Part shown: positions 24,800 through 36,078 of the stretch, piece after piece | How positions within the stretch are numbered: position 1 is the stretch's first letter | Layout of the letters: each line of letters opens with the position of its first letter | Source of the DNA: Rhytidiadelphus loreus | Lineage: Eukaryota; Streptophyta; Bryopsida; Hypnales; Hylocomiaceae | DNA: 64,000 bases | Assembly: GCA_947034895.1 (NCBI GenBank) | Contig: OX344765.1 | Span: 47,559,001-47,623,000 of the forward strand | Direction: 5' to 3' | The notes under the pieces: model-generated | What the model saw: only the letters and a program-made list of their open reading frames with translations | Told to the model about the DNA's origin: nothing | The model's database searches: none | Program-made: the position numbers and the translations under genes

Positions 24800-25017
24800 T
24801 AACTCTACAATGGAATTCATATACATCAATCCTAACAATGAGGTTATTATAGCAAGCTACTAATGCTTAAAATAAAAATTGTGTTCACAAAAACTTAAGG
24901 CAGATCATTCTCCTATCTTCAATAAGAATTTAAAAAATCTTGCTAAAATTGAGGTCATTGAAACTTGCCTAAACTTTCAATTGTCACCTAAAGGGACAAT
25001 GTTCCTTTAGGAATAAT
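24800..25017 (-). mobile_element. Diverged, truncated TTAA-family copy
   Basis: Shows the late part of the long TTAA family: AACAATGAGGTTATTATAGC, then the hairpin AATTGTCACCTAAAGGGACA and the terminal-like TTCCTTTAGG, but the final TTAA is lost. The left boundary is not defined. Confidence 0.45.
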
Positions 25018-25647
25018 ATTAGTCATTTGTTTTTGAGTAAATTAAATGTATGAAACTTTTGAATTCTTGGTTCTACTTTACTTTGGAAAAAATTTGAATT
25101 CTTTAATAAAATTGAGTATTTGCATAAGGTCCTCAATTTTTTAAATATGGAATTATATAGAGATTAGTTTTATAGAGATTAGATGTGCTATGATGTTCAG
25201 CCATTATGATATACACTTGTGGTAAAATATATCATTTTTATTTATTTTGTATATTTTCTATGATTTTTTAACCTTTTTTCCTATTGTTAATACTAATTTC
25301 AAATTTTCACTATAAACATTGGAATTTTTAAGCTTAGATAAGATATGCAATCTTATTTCTAAAAATTCATCCTCCTATAGTAGAAAAATGGAGTAGAGAG
25401 TGAAGGATTTTCAAGTTTGATTACATAGTCATAAGTTTTTTCTTGTAAGTGAATTCATGAAAAAATATTTCTCTCTACATCACATAGATTTGTACAAACA
25501 TCTTGTAGAAAATTAAAAAATATAATAAAAGGTCCACTAAAATCTTTTAGCAAAAAATTTAGCCACATAACAAGAGTTTAAAAAATCTTTGTAAGATGTA
25601 GTGAAGGAGTTTTGGGGGTCAATTTGCTAATATGCTACAAATAAATA

Positions 25648-26217
25648 CTCTCTTCATTCCAAAATGATATTTTGTTTCCTTTTATTTATTTTTCTCTCCA
25701 AATGATCTTTAGGTTGCACATTGTGATGTGGGAAGAATGGTGCTAGTGGCAGCTCCGAGAGCAACTCCAATGGTGCATGATTAAAGGGGTCAATCAACAT
25801 TATGTGTGCAAACAATCGAGTTTTTCCATTGTATGTGTAACATAAATGTCAGTTAGCAAGTGGAGTTGTTCTTGTTTATTTGCATCTCATTGAATGTTGT
25901 TGAATTCGAGGGCATGAAGCTCTAGGCTTTTCTAGGAGGCGTTAGGCATGGGCCTAGACCCATACGAATTGGCTACAAAATGATGACCTCACATTCAACC
26001 ATTAAGTGCCTACTACTACTCCTTCAAAATGCCCCAAAATTTTCACTTTTCAATATCTAGATGCACGTGGTTTTAAAAAGGCTCCGAAACTCAAAGTTTC
26101 AAAACAATACAAGTGCACCAAACTCTACTTACAAATTGAAACAAGTTGAAAAACGTTATTTTCAACCTTAATTCCAAACATTTTGTCTAACCGAAAGATC
26201 ATTTTGGATGGAGGGAG
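25648..26217. mobile_element. Stowaway-like (TA-target) MITE, 570 bp
   Basis: Left end CTCTCTTCATTCCAAAATGA, right end ATCATTTTGGATGGAGGGAG, flanked by TA on both sides (25646-25647 and 26218-26219). The paralogous site in block A (near 1970) reads AAATAAATATCACAATGAC with a single TA and no element. The CTCCCTCC-type terminus and TA duplication are those of Stowaway (Tc1/mariner) MITEs. The frame at 26125-26361 straddles the end and is not a gene. Confidence 0.75.
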
Positions 26218-27550
26218 TATCACAATGACAATGAGACATATATCACTAGATTGAACATAGATACCTCCATCTACAAATGAAATATAAACACTTATGTGAT
26301 AAATATATACAAGGTGACTACCCTTATTGTCTCTTTTGGAATGAACTTTGTGCAAAGCCAATCAATGTGTTTACACACAACCAAATACCTTGCTCTTTGA
26401 GTTACCCCCAAAAAAGCTTAGTAGGAGGGACAATGTAGATGTGGAACTTTTAAGTCTAACTAAATTATGACTTGAGAAGAATTCAAACATAACATCTTCA
26501 TTTTTGCAGGTTTGTCTTCTCTTCCCATTTTACTATATGAACTTATTTATAACCTTCCACAAAAATTGTAAAGCATTGACTAATCAAGCTACCCACATCA
26601 TTAAAGAACAAACAAAAATTATTTTTTCAAAATAAAATAAATGTATATCATCCGATTAGCCTAGTTTTCGCAATAAGTTTTTGAAAAAAGTTCATTGTTT
26701 ATGCACTGAATGTAGTTTCTTGTAGGTATCAATTTCAAAACATTGAATTGCAAGTGCACAAGGTTTCAAAATTGTCAAAAACAAGTTACCAATCAACAAG
26801 GTCAGATTAGGGTAGGATACTCTTAGCAAGGCTTGAGAAGAGGGGAAAATCCGAGGGGAAAATATTAAAACTTATTATTTTGTACCAATGATAAAATCTG
26901 AAAAATAAGGAGGTATTATGCTTTGCTAAATACCTTAGAGGGAATTCTTATTTAATTTAAGGATTGGGGTTGGTTGAGAATCTATATCAGAAAATTATGT
27001 TCACTACAGGGGTCCCTTTTTCAAGGATGCAAAAGTCCCCTGCCTCATTAGTAAACAATAGTATAGTACAATACCAAGCTACTAAAAAATATTACCAAAA
27101 TGAATGTGCTAAAAACTCACATTTACCACTATAGTATTCAATAGTGTTTAGGATATTTTTTTGAATTTTACCAACTATTTTCCTATAATTCTTATATTGA
27201 ACCATTTTTTCAAGTATGGAATCTCGTTATTTTTTCTATTATTCACATTGAACAAAAAATTTATAGATTTTTTCACCAGATTTTTTGCTGATGTTTTTCA
27301 AATTGCAACTAGATTTTCTTTTCCAATTCCACTGGCTAACTTTGAACTAAGTAAGCTGCCGTTTTTTCTTGGACATTGGTATTCAATACACCTTTTGTAT
27401 CTAAATAATTTTCACATTTTTTGTTTTCTAATTTAGTTTTTTTGACAGAGCTCCTACACAAGATAGTATGTGTGTAAGATTGTGCAGATTATGTTCTACT
27501 ACGTTGGTTAAATTTTTTTGGGAAATCTATAATCATATGAAGTTGTGTTC

Positions 27551-27790
27551 TTAAAAATATCCCATGAACAATGCTGCGGATGGTTTGTGTCTAATGAATG
27601 ACAAAGAATTCTTTAATGTAGGATAGAAGTGCAACTATTCATCCTCAAAATTTTGTGTGATTTCAAAGGGGAGATCTTGTACAATAGTTTGACTTCCAAT
27701 GAGTGCTCTTGCATTTTTTTTAAGTCAATGATTCCTACGATATCCAAAGGAATGATTTCTATGGTCACCAATATGTCCTTAAAAGGTTAA
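27551..27790 (-). mobile_element. 240-bp TTAA element, short family copy 2
   Basis: In reverse complement it begins TTAACCTTTTAAGGACATAT and contains ATAGTTTGACTTCCAATGAG (plus-strand reading) and TAGAAGTGCAACTATTCATC. It abuts the copy at 27787 head-to-head, apparently sharing one TTAA at 27787-27790. Its outer end is degenerate (TTAAAAATATCCC). Block A has no equivalent. Confidence 0.55.
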
Positions 27791-27980
27791 CCCTTAAAAA
27801 GACATGCTAGTGACCATGGAAATCATCCCTTTTTGTATTGTGGGAATCATTGGTTTAAAAATTAAAATCCAAAAACACTCATTGGGAATCAAACTATTGT
27901 ATAGTACAAGACCTCCCCTTTGAAAATGAATAGTTGCACTTCTATCCTACATTAGAAAAATTCTTTGTCATTCATTGGCC
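27787..27980 (+). mobile_element. 240-bp TTAA element, short family copy 3 (3' end lost)
   Basis: Starts TTAACCCTTAAAAAGACATG and matches block A 4929-5165 in position and sequence, but its final ~25 bp, including the closing TTAA, are missing. Confidence 0.55.
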
Positions 27981-28230
27981 AAAAAACAATGGCAATGAGA
28001 TTTAGGTCTCATCTTTTCAATTGTAAGCTACAAAGAAGTTTTAAAAGATTTTAGCACCAATTGAGATGCAAAAAAACATTCAATACGAATTCCAATGTCT
28101 CTTAGAATGAGAAGTGAAAGGACCAAATGGAAGGTTTTATGACTTTATAAAAATTATATTTAATCATCTTAACCTCAATGAATCCCATTCGAGTTTTAAA
28201 ATCTGTCATTGAACAAGAGAAGCATGGTAT

Positions 28231-28777
28231 AAGGTAAACCAGCCCATGACAGGCAAACCACCCATGATAGACACCTACTGACCCCCCCCCATTACAGTCA
28301 TTTATCAATCTATGAGAGACTTTTTCTGAAAAATGGGGTTAAGACTGCATTGGGCTGATTTGTAGTTGTTATCAAAGCCTTGGGGTACAGTCATGAAGTT
28401 ATTAGTAATTGTCATGGACACTTATACCAATCTAGTCTAAATTGGTAGTAAAAAATAGTTTTTTTATTTCTTAATGTCATGTCCATGTTAGAAAGTCTTG
28501 TAGCCATCTTAGAAAATGCTATGACTGTTTTAGGAGGGAAGATGACCATCATGGAAACACTTTTTTGCTGATTTGGGGTAGTCTACAGGCTGTTTTCGGC
28601 TTACTGGACAGCACACTTCAAATATTCACAAAAAATTCATATTTTGTCCAAAAATTAAAATTTCAGTTGCTTTCTTCATTTCTCACATGTGTCTTTGTAT
28701 GAAAAAAAATTTGATTATTCTTGCTAATGGCAACAGACCACATCAGGCAATCTGCCTATCATAGGCTGGTTTACCTT
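28231..28777. mobile_element. Block B-specific inverted-repeat element, 547 bp
   Basis: Ends are AAGGTAAACCAGCCCATGAC on the left and ATAGGCTGGTTTACCTT on the right, giving inverted ends of about 24 bp with few mismatches. Block A at about 5384 reads GCATGCTATATTACATAATG; removing the element from block B leaves a sequence of the same length, so no clear target duplication is visible. A run of nine Cs is present near 28283. No coding capacity. Confidence 0.6.
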
Positions 28778-30589
28778 ATTGCATAATGTGGGGTTGCTTT
28801 AGTATTATGTATTAAATATTAAAAAGATGTAAGAAAAAAAGATGTGAGAGTGTAATGTGCCATCTAGCCATTGAAGAGATACATCAAGAGATCTCTAAAT
28901 CATCACCCAATCATTCAAAAGTTTTATTAAGAAATATAATAGTGACTCACTAAATTGAGTCAATGTTAGAAACATTTATATTCATAAAGCCATAATGCAA
29001 GAATGAGTGAAGAAAAGATAAAAGTATTGTGTACAAATGTAAAGATGTTGGAAAAAAACTAAAGGCCAACAAAAGTTTGGAGACTGCTAGTGTTTTTCAC
29101 TTACAATTTGAACTCTACAAACTTTTGTTGGATGTTGAACTTCTCTCCAATGAAAGAATGCCCACAAAGATGCAATAAAGTTATTCTATAGATAATACAT
29201 AGTAATAAAAATCCACCACGAAATGGAATCAAGGAGCAATCACCAAGATTATGTCCTCTAATTTTGAAGCATTACCAAGGACCCATTAAATTGAATTGCA
29301 AGCTATAAACAATCTAATGTTTTGATCATTCACTGTATTCAAGATCAACAATATTATCATGTCTAATTTTCTACATAAGTAGATGCCAAGTCAATTGTTA
29401 TAAAATAATCTTTATCTTAAATTAGGTTGTTTATTTGTTTTGTTTTATTTTGTTTTTTTGATATACTAAGATCTAAGAAATTGTGATCCTTTGACCGTGT
29501 TTTTGGTACTCTTGGAAAATTCTTTGTGAGGAGGGTGCATGAACTTTGTTTCGTGGCATTTGGACCTATGGTATGAAAGTTATGGATTTTGAATTATTTT
29601 AAAGTAAAAAAAAATGAATTAAATTATCTTTATTTTGAAAAAAACATAACTTTCACATTGAATGTCCAAATGCCAAGAAACAAAGCCCTTGCATTATTCC
29701 ATTAGGATATTGGTGGTGAATTGCACCTTCTAGCAACTAAAAATGTCTAATGTCCATGTTTAGAAAGTAGAGATGGACATGTATTATATGTAAATTGAGG
29801 TATGGGATTGTAATTTTCGTTGATCAAATGATGCTTGACCATATCAATTTTGTCAACATAACTACTTGTCCCATTGCGGTAGCATTGTCCTATTGGCAAA
29901 CTGTCACCATTGCCATTACAAGTTGCAACTCATAGCTTTCTTTCCTTTTAACTTCCTTTCTACACTCTTGAATCATAAAGATCAAAGGTTGTGATTGAAA
30001 AATGTACAAACGATAATCCATTCACCACTAGCGTGGCTCATTGGTTATCTAATATATAGGACTTTCTAAAGTGTTGCAAGTGTTGCAGTTCACACTTTGT
30101 AATGCATGCATTTGTTGGATTTGTGTTTTTTTCTATCTTAGTAGGGAAGGGAGAGATTGAATGGAAAGAAGAGGATTCATAGTGTAGATATGGAAACCAA
30201 TTTAACTTAAAGGGAATTATGGCAATGCAAGGTGTATTGCAAGTTTGGATAAGAAAGATCTTTGTTTTATTTTAGTTTTTTACGAGCAATTGAGCTTACT
30301 TTGTTTTGAGAATTAGATTCTATCATTGAAAGGTGAATCAAATTTAGAATCTTTAAATTAGTGCGGGTTGTGTATTAGCAATTTTAGACATTCTTGGGAG
30401 AGTTTGGCAACTCTATAATCCATACAAACTACCCTTAGATTGGCCACCTTGAACCATCCATTTTTGGTTATTACTTCAAATTAATCAAGTTCATCTACTA
30501 TTGGAAAACACTGTTGTCTAAATCAACAAGGGATAGATTTCGTCCTATAGGGCAAATCAAGTTCATCTACTATTAGAAACACTTCCTTT

Positions 30590-31830
30590 TAAATGTGTAT
30601 TGCTATGCAATTGCTTTCAAAACATGGCTACCATAGAATAGTCTATCTACATCTAAAAGCAATGGTAATACAGAAGCACACATTTTAATCCAAATATCTC
30701 AATTGCTTTCAATACATGGCTTGTATAGAATAGTCCACCTACACCTAAAAGCAATGGTGATACAAAAGCATACATTTAAATCCAAATATCTCAATTGCTT
30801 TCAATATATGGTTGGCATAGAATAGTCCACCTACATTTAACAACAATGGTGACACAAAAGCACATATCTAAATTGAAATATCTATTCCTTCAACTACAGT
30901 GACTCAAAGCTCACATTTAAGCTTTGTCAATATATAATTGGCACACAATAGTCCACCTACACCTAAAAGCAATGGTAATACAAAAGCATATATTTAAATC
31001 CAAATATCTCAATTGCTTTCAATATATGGTTGGCATAGAATAGTCCACCTACACTTAACAACGATGGTGACACAAAAGCAAATATCTAAATTGAAATATC
31101 TATTCCTTTAGCTACAGTGACTCAAAGCTCACATTTAAGCTTTGTCAATATATAATTGGCACACAATAGTCCACCTACACCTAAAAGCAATGGTATGGTG
31201 ACAAAAAAGCACACGTTTAATTCTAAATACTTATTCATATGGCTATGGTGACACGAAAGCTCACAATTAAATTCAAATATCTATCTTTGGCTATGCAATT
31301 GCTTTCAATGTACGTTAAACAAGGAACGGTCTACCTAAACCCAATAACCAATGGTGAAACCAAAGCAAAAATATAAGCCTAAAGTATCTATCCTTGTGGT
31401 CATGCAATGGCTTTCAATGGATGCCATGCATGGAATGGTCCACCCAAACCAAAAAACCAATGGTGACACAAAAGCAGACATGTAAATCCAAATCAAGGGC
31501 TATGCGATTGCTTTCAATACATAACTAGTACAAAATTGTCCACCTATACTCTAAAGCCATGGTGACATGAAAGCACACATTTAAAATCCAAATATTTATC
31601 CTTATGGCTATGCAATGACTTTCAAAGTATGAGAGGCTTGGAATGGTCCACCTAATCCCCAAAACCAATGGCAAAAGCAAAGCAAAAATCAAAGCCCAAA
31701 GTATCTATTCTGTGGCAAAGCAATTGCCTTAATGGCAAAATCAAAGCAAAAATCAAAGCCCAAAGTATCTATTCCTGTGGCAAAGCAATTGCCTTAATGT
31801 ATGAGTGGCATTGAGTGGTCCAACAAAACC
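30590..31830. repeat. Degenerate minisatellite array (block B copy)
   Basis: Same unit as 9890-11060. Within it a 62-64 bp stretch (GCAAAGCAAAAATCAAAGCC onward) is duplicated at about 31675-31800. No gene is supported. Confidence 0.7.
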
Positions 31831-32410
31831 CCAAAACTATGAGTGACACTCTTCCACTGATGCATCGTGCACTTTCTGTTTACTTTAAGAGATGGGGTTT
31901 AAGGGAAATATTTCCTTCATTAGAGGTTCATTTGACAAAACTTGACAAAACTTGCCCACATGTGGCTCATTCACTATCATCAACAACTAGTCCAAGATAA
32001 GAAGTGGACATCCTCTGCAAAGACATTGAGGATGTCCACTTATTATTAAGAAGTGAGTAATAGTTCTCAACATTGAAAACTCATCTTCATGTTTTATGAT
32101 TGGCGATTTGGCAGTGAAGATTCACCTTCCATCAATTACGAAATTGAGAATTCATCCTTTGAATTTCACCAACTCACAATGACATAATATGCAACGCTGC
32201 AACGCTAATGAACGAACATGCAACGCTGCTGAATAATTTTATGCGTTGCACTGCTGAATAACGTTATGTGCTGCATTGAATTTCATAGAATCTACAGTTT
32301 TAAGTACGGAGTAGAATACAAGAGATAACCAAAACATATTAATGACAACTGATTAATAATAGGAGTTAGGATAGTTGCTAGTTTGATTCAAAATCTTTCT
32401 GGACTCTTAC

Positions 32411-32582
32411 CTGAAACTCCACTACATGGTCATTCATGTCCAACAACTGCTTGCCTGTGGCCTTCTGCACCGGCATCTTGTGTGCTTCCACCTGGGCAAT
32501 CATTGGGAGCAGTTGATAGTTAGTCACATATGAGCCAGTTTGTTCCCAAATTGCCAATTTGAAATGAAAACCTTCACGCAAA
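32411..32582 (-). pseudogene. Unrecognised exon-like segment
   Basis: On the minus strand a 172-nt open segment lies between an acceptor (TTTTTGTAG) and a donor (TTTCAG then GTAAGA). Its translation runs from REGFHFKLAIWEQTG through YQLLPMIAQVEAHKMP to LLDMNDHVVEFQ. Base composition is GC-richer than the surroundings and the sequence looks coding, but I do not recognise a family. It may be a downstream exon of the NHL-like exon at 33645-33965 or part of a separate damaged gene. Confidence 0.35.
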
Positions 32583-32649
32583 CTACAAAAAATATTCTAC
32601 TTCAAGGAAAAACACAAGAAATAACCTAAATATGTCAATAAAAACTCAT

Positions 32650-32785
32650 TAACATTAGAGAACTTTGGTTCCCAAAACACTGCGCTTGGAAAAACGGCCC
32701 CAACATATTCTCTTCCACCACATCGCAATGGTACATCATCCTCACCTACACGACCAGTCCAAGAAAACATAGTCAGACTTTTTGA
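32650..32785 (-). pseudogene. Unrecognised exon-like segment
   Basis: A minus-strand frame reads MFSWTGRVGEDDVPLRCGGR then EYVGAVFPSAVFWEPKFSNV. It looks like real protein, but no convincing donor joins it in frame to the exon-like segment at 32411-32582, and I recognise no family. It could be an exon of a decayed gene. Confidence 0.3.
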
Positions 32786-33644
32786 ATATTCTAGTTAGGA
32801 AAAACTGAAAGGATTCCACCTCACGAAAGAATGTATTATTTAGATGCCATATGCAAAAGTTGTGATGTTCAAAATTTTATTAGTACATGACCTTAAACCG
32901 ACATAAATTTTCATGTTGAAGTGGCGCACATTCTCAACACCAAAAAATGTGCAAGATTCTGGGGCATTACATTTAAGTGTTGCAATTATATACTTCTACC
33001 TTATCCAAGACAGATTTGGCTTTTGCTCCAACTGCATCCAAACAGTGATTTTTATTTGTTTTCAAGTGAATTTTATCCAATTTGCTAACTATTCCAGCAA
33101 CTGAAAACCTATCCCTAAATAACTAGGCAGATTTAAAACATTATTCTGCAATATATCTATATATTCATTTTGATATATTCAGGTAGAAAATCATGCACTT
33201 TTGGCTTATTGTTCCCAAGACCTCCTTCAACAAAATTAGCCCAAAAAATTCTACACAACAACATAATTGAGGGCATTTTTTCCTTGAGAAACGAAATATA
33301 CGTCCCCTGGATGCATGGGGTCCCAACAATAGTGGAAAAATGGTCTGCATACACGGGCTCTTCTTATGCCATTCCCTTGTCTACGCAGACCATGTATCCA
33401 TTAGTGGAATCTTTCCTTAAATATTGAGAGGAAAGTATTTGTGAAAGAACCCAAGAACCAATCCCAAAGTGGACATGCAAGCTTGGTGGCAAAGCGGGGT
33501 CAAAGTTGAACATTAAAAAGATGAACAGAAGTCAAAAGTTAGATCTAAGAGACAAAAGGGAGCCCCCCAACACTGTTATAAACGGTATGAAGTTGACTCA
33601 GAATCACAACTTCCAAAAGGTGAAAAAAAATCAAGGCCACTTAC

Positions 33645-33965
33645 GTGCACATGGTCGTAGAACGTGCCAATTCGCTGGATTTCATTGCTGGCACGAATCA
33701 CAATAACGATGACTGCTGTGAGCAACTGAATGGGCCCCCAGAAAGAACCAGCTTCATGCTCTCCATGGTGAGTAGTCTTCTTACTACTACTATTGGAGTA
33801 TGATAAGTTGAAATTGGACGCCGAGAATTGAGTCAAGGTCAAGCTGACAACCTCACATTCCGGTGGCCGTGGGTGCACAATCACGAACTCCACCAGTACT
33901 GCCAAACCCAGAAAGAAGAGGAGCAGCACACAAGCCTCCAGGAACCAGAGCAGGCATCTCCGCAC
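33645..33965 (-). CDS. NHL/LEA2-type membrane protein exon (partial, possibly broken gene)
   Basis: This 107-codon exon is bounded by an acceptor (CATTGGCAG) and a donor (GTAAGT). It begins VRRCLLWFLEACVLLLFFLG, a single transmembrane segment after basic residues. PRPPECEVVSLTLTQFSASN follows, then a Ser/Asn-rich linker, and it ends ASNEIQRIGTFYDHVH. Known family: NDR1/HIN1-like (NHL, LEA_2 domain) proteins have exactly this order of basic N-terminus, membrane helix, PRPP motif and a RxxNPNxxIGxYYD-like strand. No ATG lies in frame in this exon. The nearest upstream exon candidate (about 34417-34600) runs into a TGA if spliced at its best donor (CAG then GTAACG), and joins in frame only with a weak donor (GCG then GTTATG). 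The rest of the LEA_2 domain was not found. It is either a gene with unusual splicing or a pseudogene. Confidence 0.5.
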
Positions 33966-34020
33966 CTGCCAATGGAATTCTTCAAATGATCAAAATTACT
34001 ACAACCCTAAACTTTTTATA

Positions 34021-34240
34021 CTCCCTCCTATTCCGGAAAAAGTCTCCGCAATGTTGTTGAAAATGTTTGATGCCAATTTCATTGATCATATTGTGAAAAG
34101 CATAAATTCAGAAGGGTTTAATTTTATATCACCAAAATCAGTGAAGAACATTGCATGCGTTCATATGACCTACTCAAAACAACCTTAAAAAGCATGAAAC
34201 ATGAGGTCCAATTAGACACTTATTTCGTAACGGAGGGAAG
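34021..34240. mobile_element. Stowaway-like MITE, 220 bp
   Basis: Left end CTCCCTCCTATTCCGGAAAA after a TA; right end, read in reverse, CTTCCCTCCGTTACGAAATA. The right TA is not preserved. It lies 55 bp upstream of the NHL-like exon, within what would be its intron or 5' region. Confidence 0.55.
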
Positions 34241-34416
34241 AGTCATTTGGTGAATTATTCTATATTCTCTAACTTACTTACATTTGAAACATTTTTGGGC
34301 TCATTTTGACAAAAAAATCAATAGCAAATTCTACACTATTGGCAGAAGCTCTTTTTAAGTCAGTTAGCAAGGAATTTTCTGTACAAAACTGTGTGCAAAA
34401 AAAATTCACCGTTACC

Positions 34417-34600
34417 TGCTCAGCTCATAACCGCAGCGCTTGTTGGCTGGGAGTAGCAGCTATGCTGTCGACGTCGCTGCTTACGCTGCCCACGCTGCGT
34501 TGTGGTGGAGCCTGTCTGCAACTTCGCACCGCCTCCACCACTCTTCTGGGTAGTAGCTGCATGAGTTGTGCTGCCTGCTGGGATTTATATCTACTCCATG
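34417..34600 (-). pseudogene. Possible 5' exon of the NHL-like gene
   Basis: A GC-rich minus-strand segment ends at a plausible donor (GAGCAG then GTAACG). One frame gives a basic, low-complexity N-terminus (KSGGGGAKLQTGSTTTQRGQ, then RKQRRRQHSCYSQPTSAA) as expected ahead of an NHL membrane helix. A second gives VGSVSSDVDSIAATPSQQAL. Both hit the TGA region near the donor. Start codon and acceptor are unresolved. Confidence 0.3.
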
Positions 34601-34644
34601 CCTTTTCAATCTAAAATATTTACTTCGTGCATTTCTGTATCCAC

Positions 34645-35214
34645 AGGTAATCGAAACCTCCTCGGGCACATAATCTTAAATGAAAGATCAAATAATCCTT
34701 TTTCTAAAAGCAACCCAAATCGCTTCTCAACATTATCTCAGTTTCGTCCACTAGTAGCAGATAACATAGATTGTTCTAGAATTGGAGTGCAGTAGGCAAC
34801 CGCATCCGCGATGATTTTGTGACTTGCTCCACATGCAGGGTAGTGAAGATGATCAAGAGTATTGCTACAACCGATCACAACCCCTGCTTTTTCTAGCTAA
34901 GTGTAAGAAGATACAAAAGGCGTGTAAAACCTCACAATTACTGCTCCATAAACTGCAAGTGTGTTACCAAATTGGACACAATGTAATTCTTCTTTTCTCA
35001 AAGCACTAGCCCCTCGTAGAGTATTGCAATGCAGTTCTGAAATTGCATTCTTCTGCAGGCCAACTCTAACATTCCCTAATCCTCACCCTGGTGAAGACAT
35101 AATCAAGGTCTGAGAACCCATACAGTTTCCTCTTAACTATCGATGGCGAAGCTGCTGTTATTCTAGCTTTCTCAACACCAGTAGCAATTGCACAAAATAT
35201 TGACTTCAAAGAAG
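34645..35214 (-). pseudogene. Degenerate coding-like tract, family not recognised
   Basis: From 35052 to 34645 one minus-strand frame is open for about 136 codons except for a TAG (34897-34899) and a TGA (34738-34740). It includes ALRKEELHCVQFGNTLAVYG, KAGVVIGCSNTLDHLHYPAC, KIIADAVAYCTPILEQSMLS and EKRFGLLLEKGLFDLSFKI. A shifted frame at 35214-35087 reads ATGVEKARITAASPSIVKRK and LYGFSDLDYVFTR. Introns between the pieces would be only 34 and 45 nt, too short for plants, so frameshift and nonsense decay explain it better than splicing. I cannot name the protein. Confidence 0.4.
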
Positions 35215-36078
35215 CTTAAGTGAAGAACATAATTGGGATATTCTTACCTCAAGGGAGACTAACACAGGCCAAGGAGTTTTATAGGTGAACCAGTGCAGAG
35301 TCATTTTGCATCTTCGAGAAATCGCACTCCATTGGTAACTGCGTGGAGTTCCTGCATTAAGTGCTGCACCCTGCAGTATTAAACTGGCAAGGTCCAACGC
35401 TGAATTGTGGGGTGCCGAGTTGGAAACCCGTGGTGCTTGGGAGCTGAACTAAATGCCAGCTCAGCCTAGGGTCAGAACTCCGTGACAAGGGAAGGTAGAA
35501 CCTCGTGCCACCACAGCTGTGTCCTGCACAAGTACACTCTTGGTTTGCCCATCTCTAACTGCCACATTTTATTATTAAAATTGTTAATATTCCGTACAAG
35601 GTCAGTAATAAGAAATAGAAAATAGAAACACTACTTCAAATGTATGACTTAATCCCAGGCTCCTGTGGTAATCAGAGATGCCTGTGAAAACACAATGCAC
35701 CAGTGGAAGGGTGGCACTCAAGGTTTAGGGTTTAGGTAGACCACTCCAAGCATCCCAGCAATCGAAAGCAGCTGTACAGGTAAACACTCTGAGTTTTTAG
35801 CAAGTGTGAGAAATGAATTCCGCCAGAAGGAAAACAGAAAGGGGCAGTTTCCCCAAGCTATCATATCAATGTGGTCGTAACAGTACCATATCCCAGAAGT
35901 ACTGGTTGATTCTCCAGAGAGCAAGCTAAAGTGCTAAACTGATTGCTACGACTAATGAAAATTCTAAGCAAAACAATTATAATCTCTCAAATTGTATCAT
36001 GCACCACCAATATCGGCTTTCTTCGTTGTCATTGAACTTGACATAGTCACCCAATGGGAGCAAGCATTTCTAGGGTCT

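Larger units (their letters stand above)
23690..32165. repeat. Segmental duplication, block B
   Basis: Direct-orientation, diverged copy of 1.0-11.26 kb. It differs by insertions (about 23995-25045, 25648-26217, 27551-27790, 28231-28777) and by lacking the TTAA elements at 3949 and 8564 and the insertions at 3361 and 3717. About 29405-29710 has no match in block A. No gene is supported inside. Confidence 0.85.
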
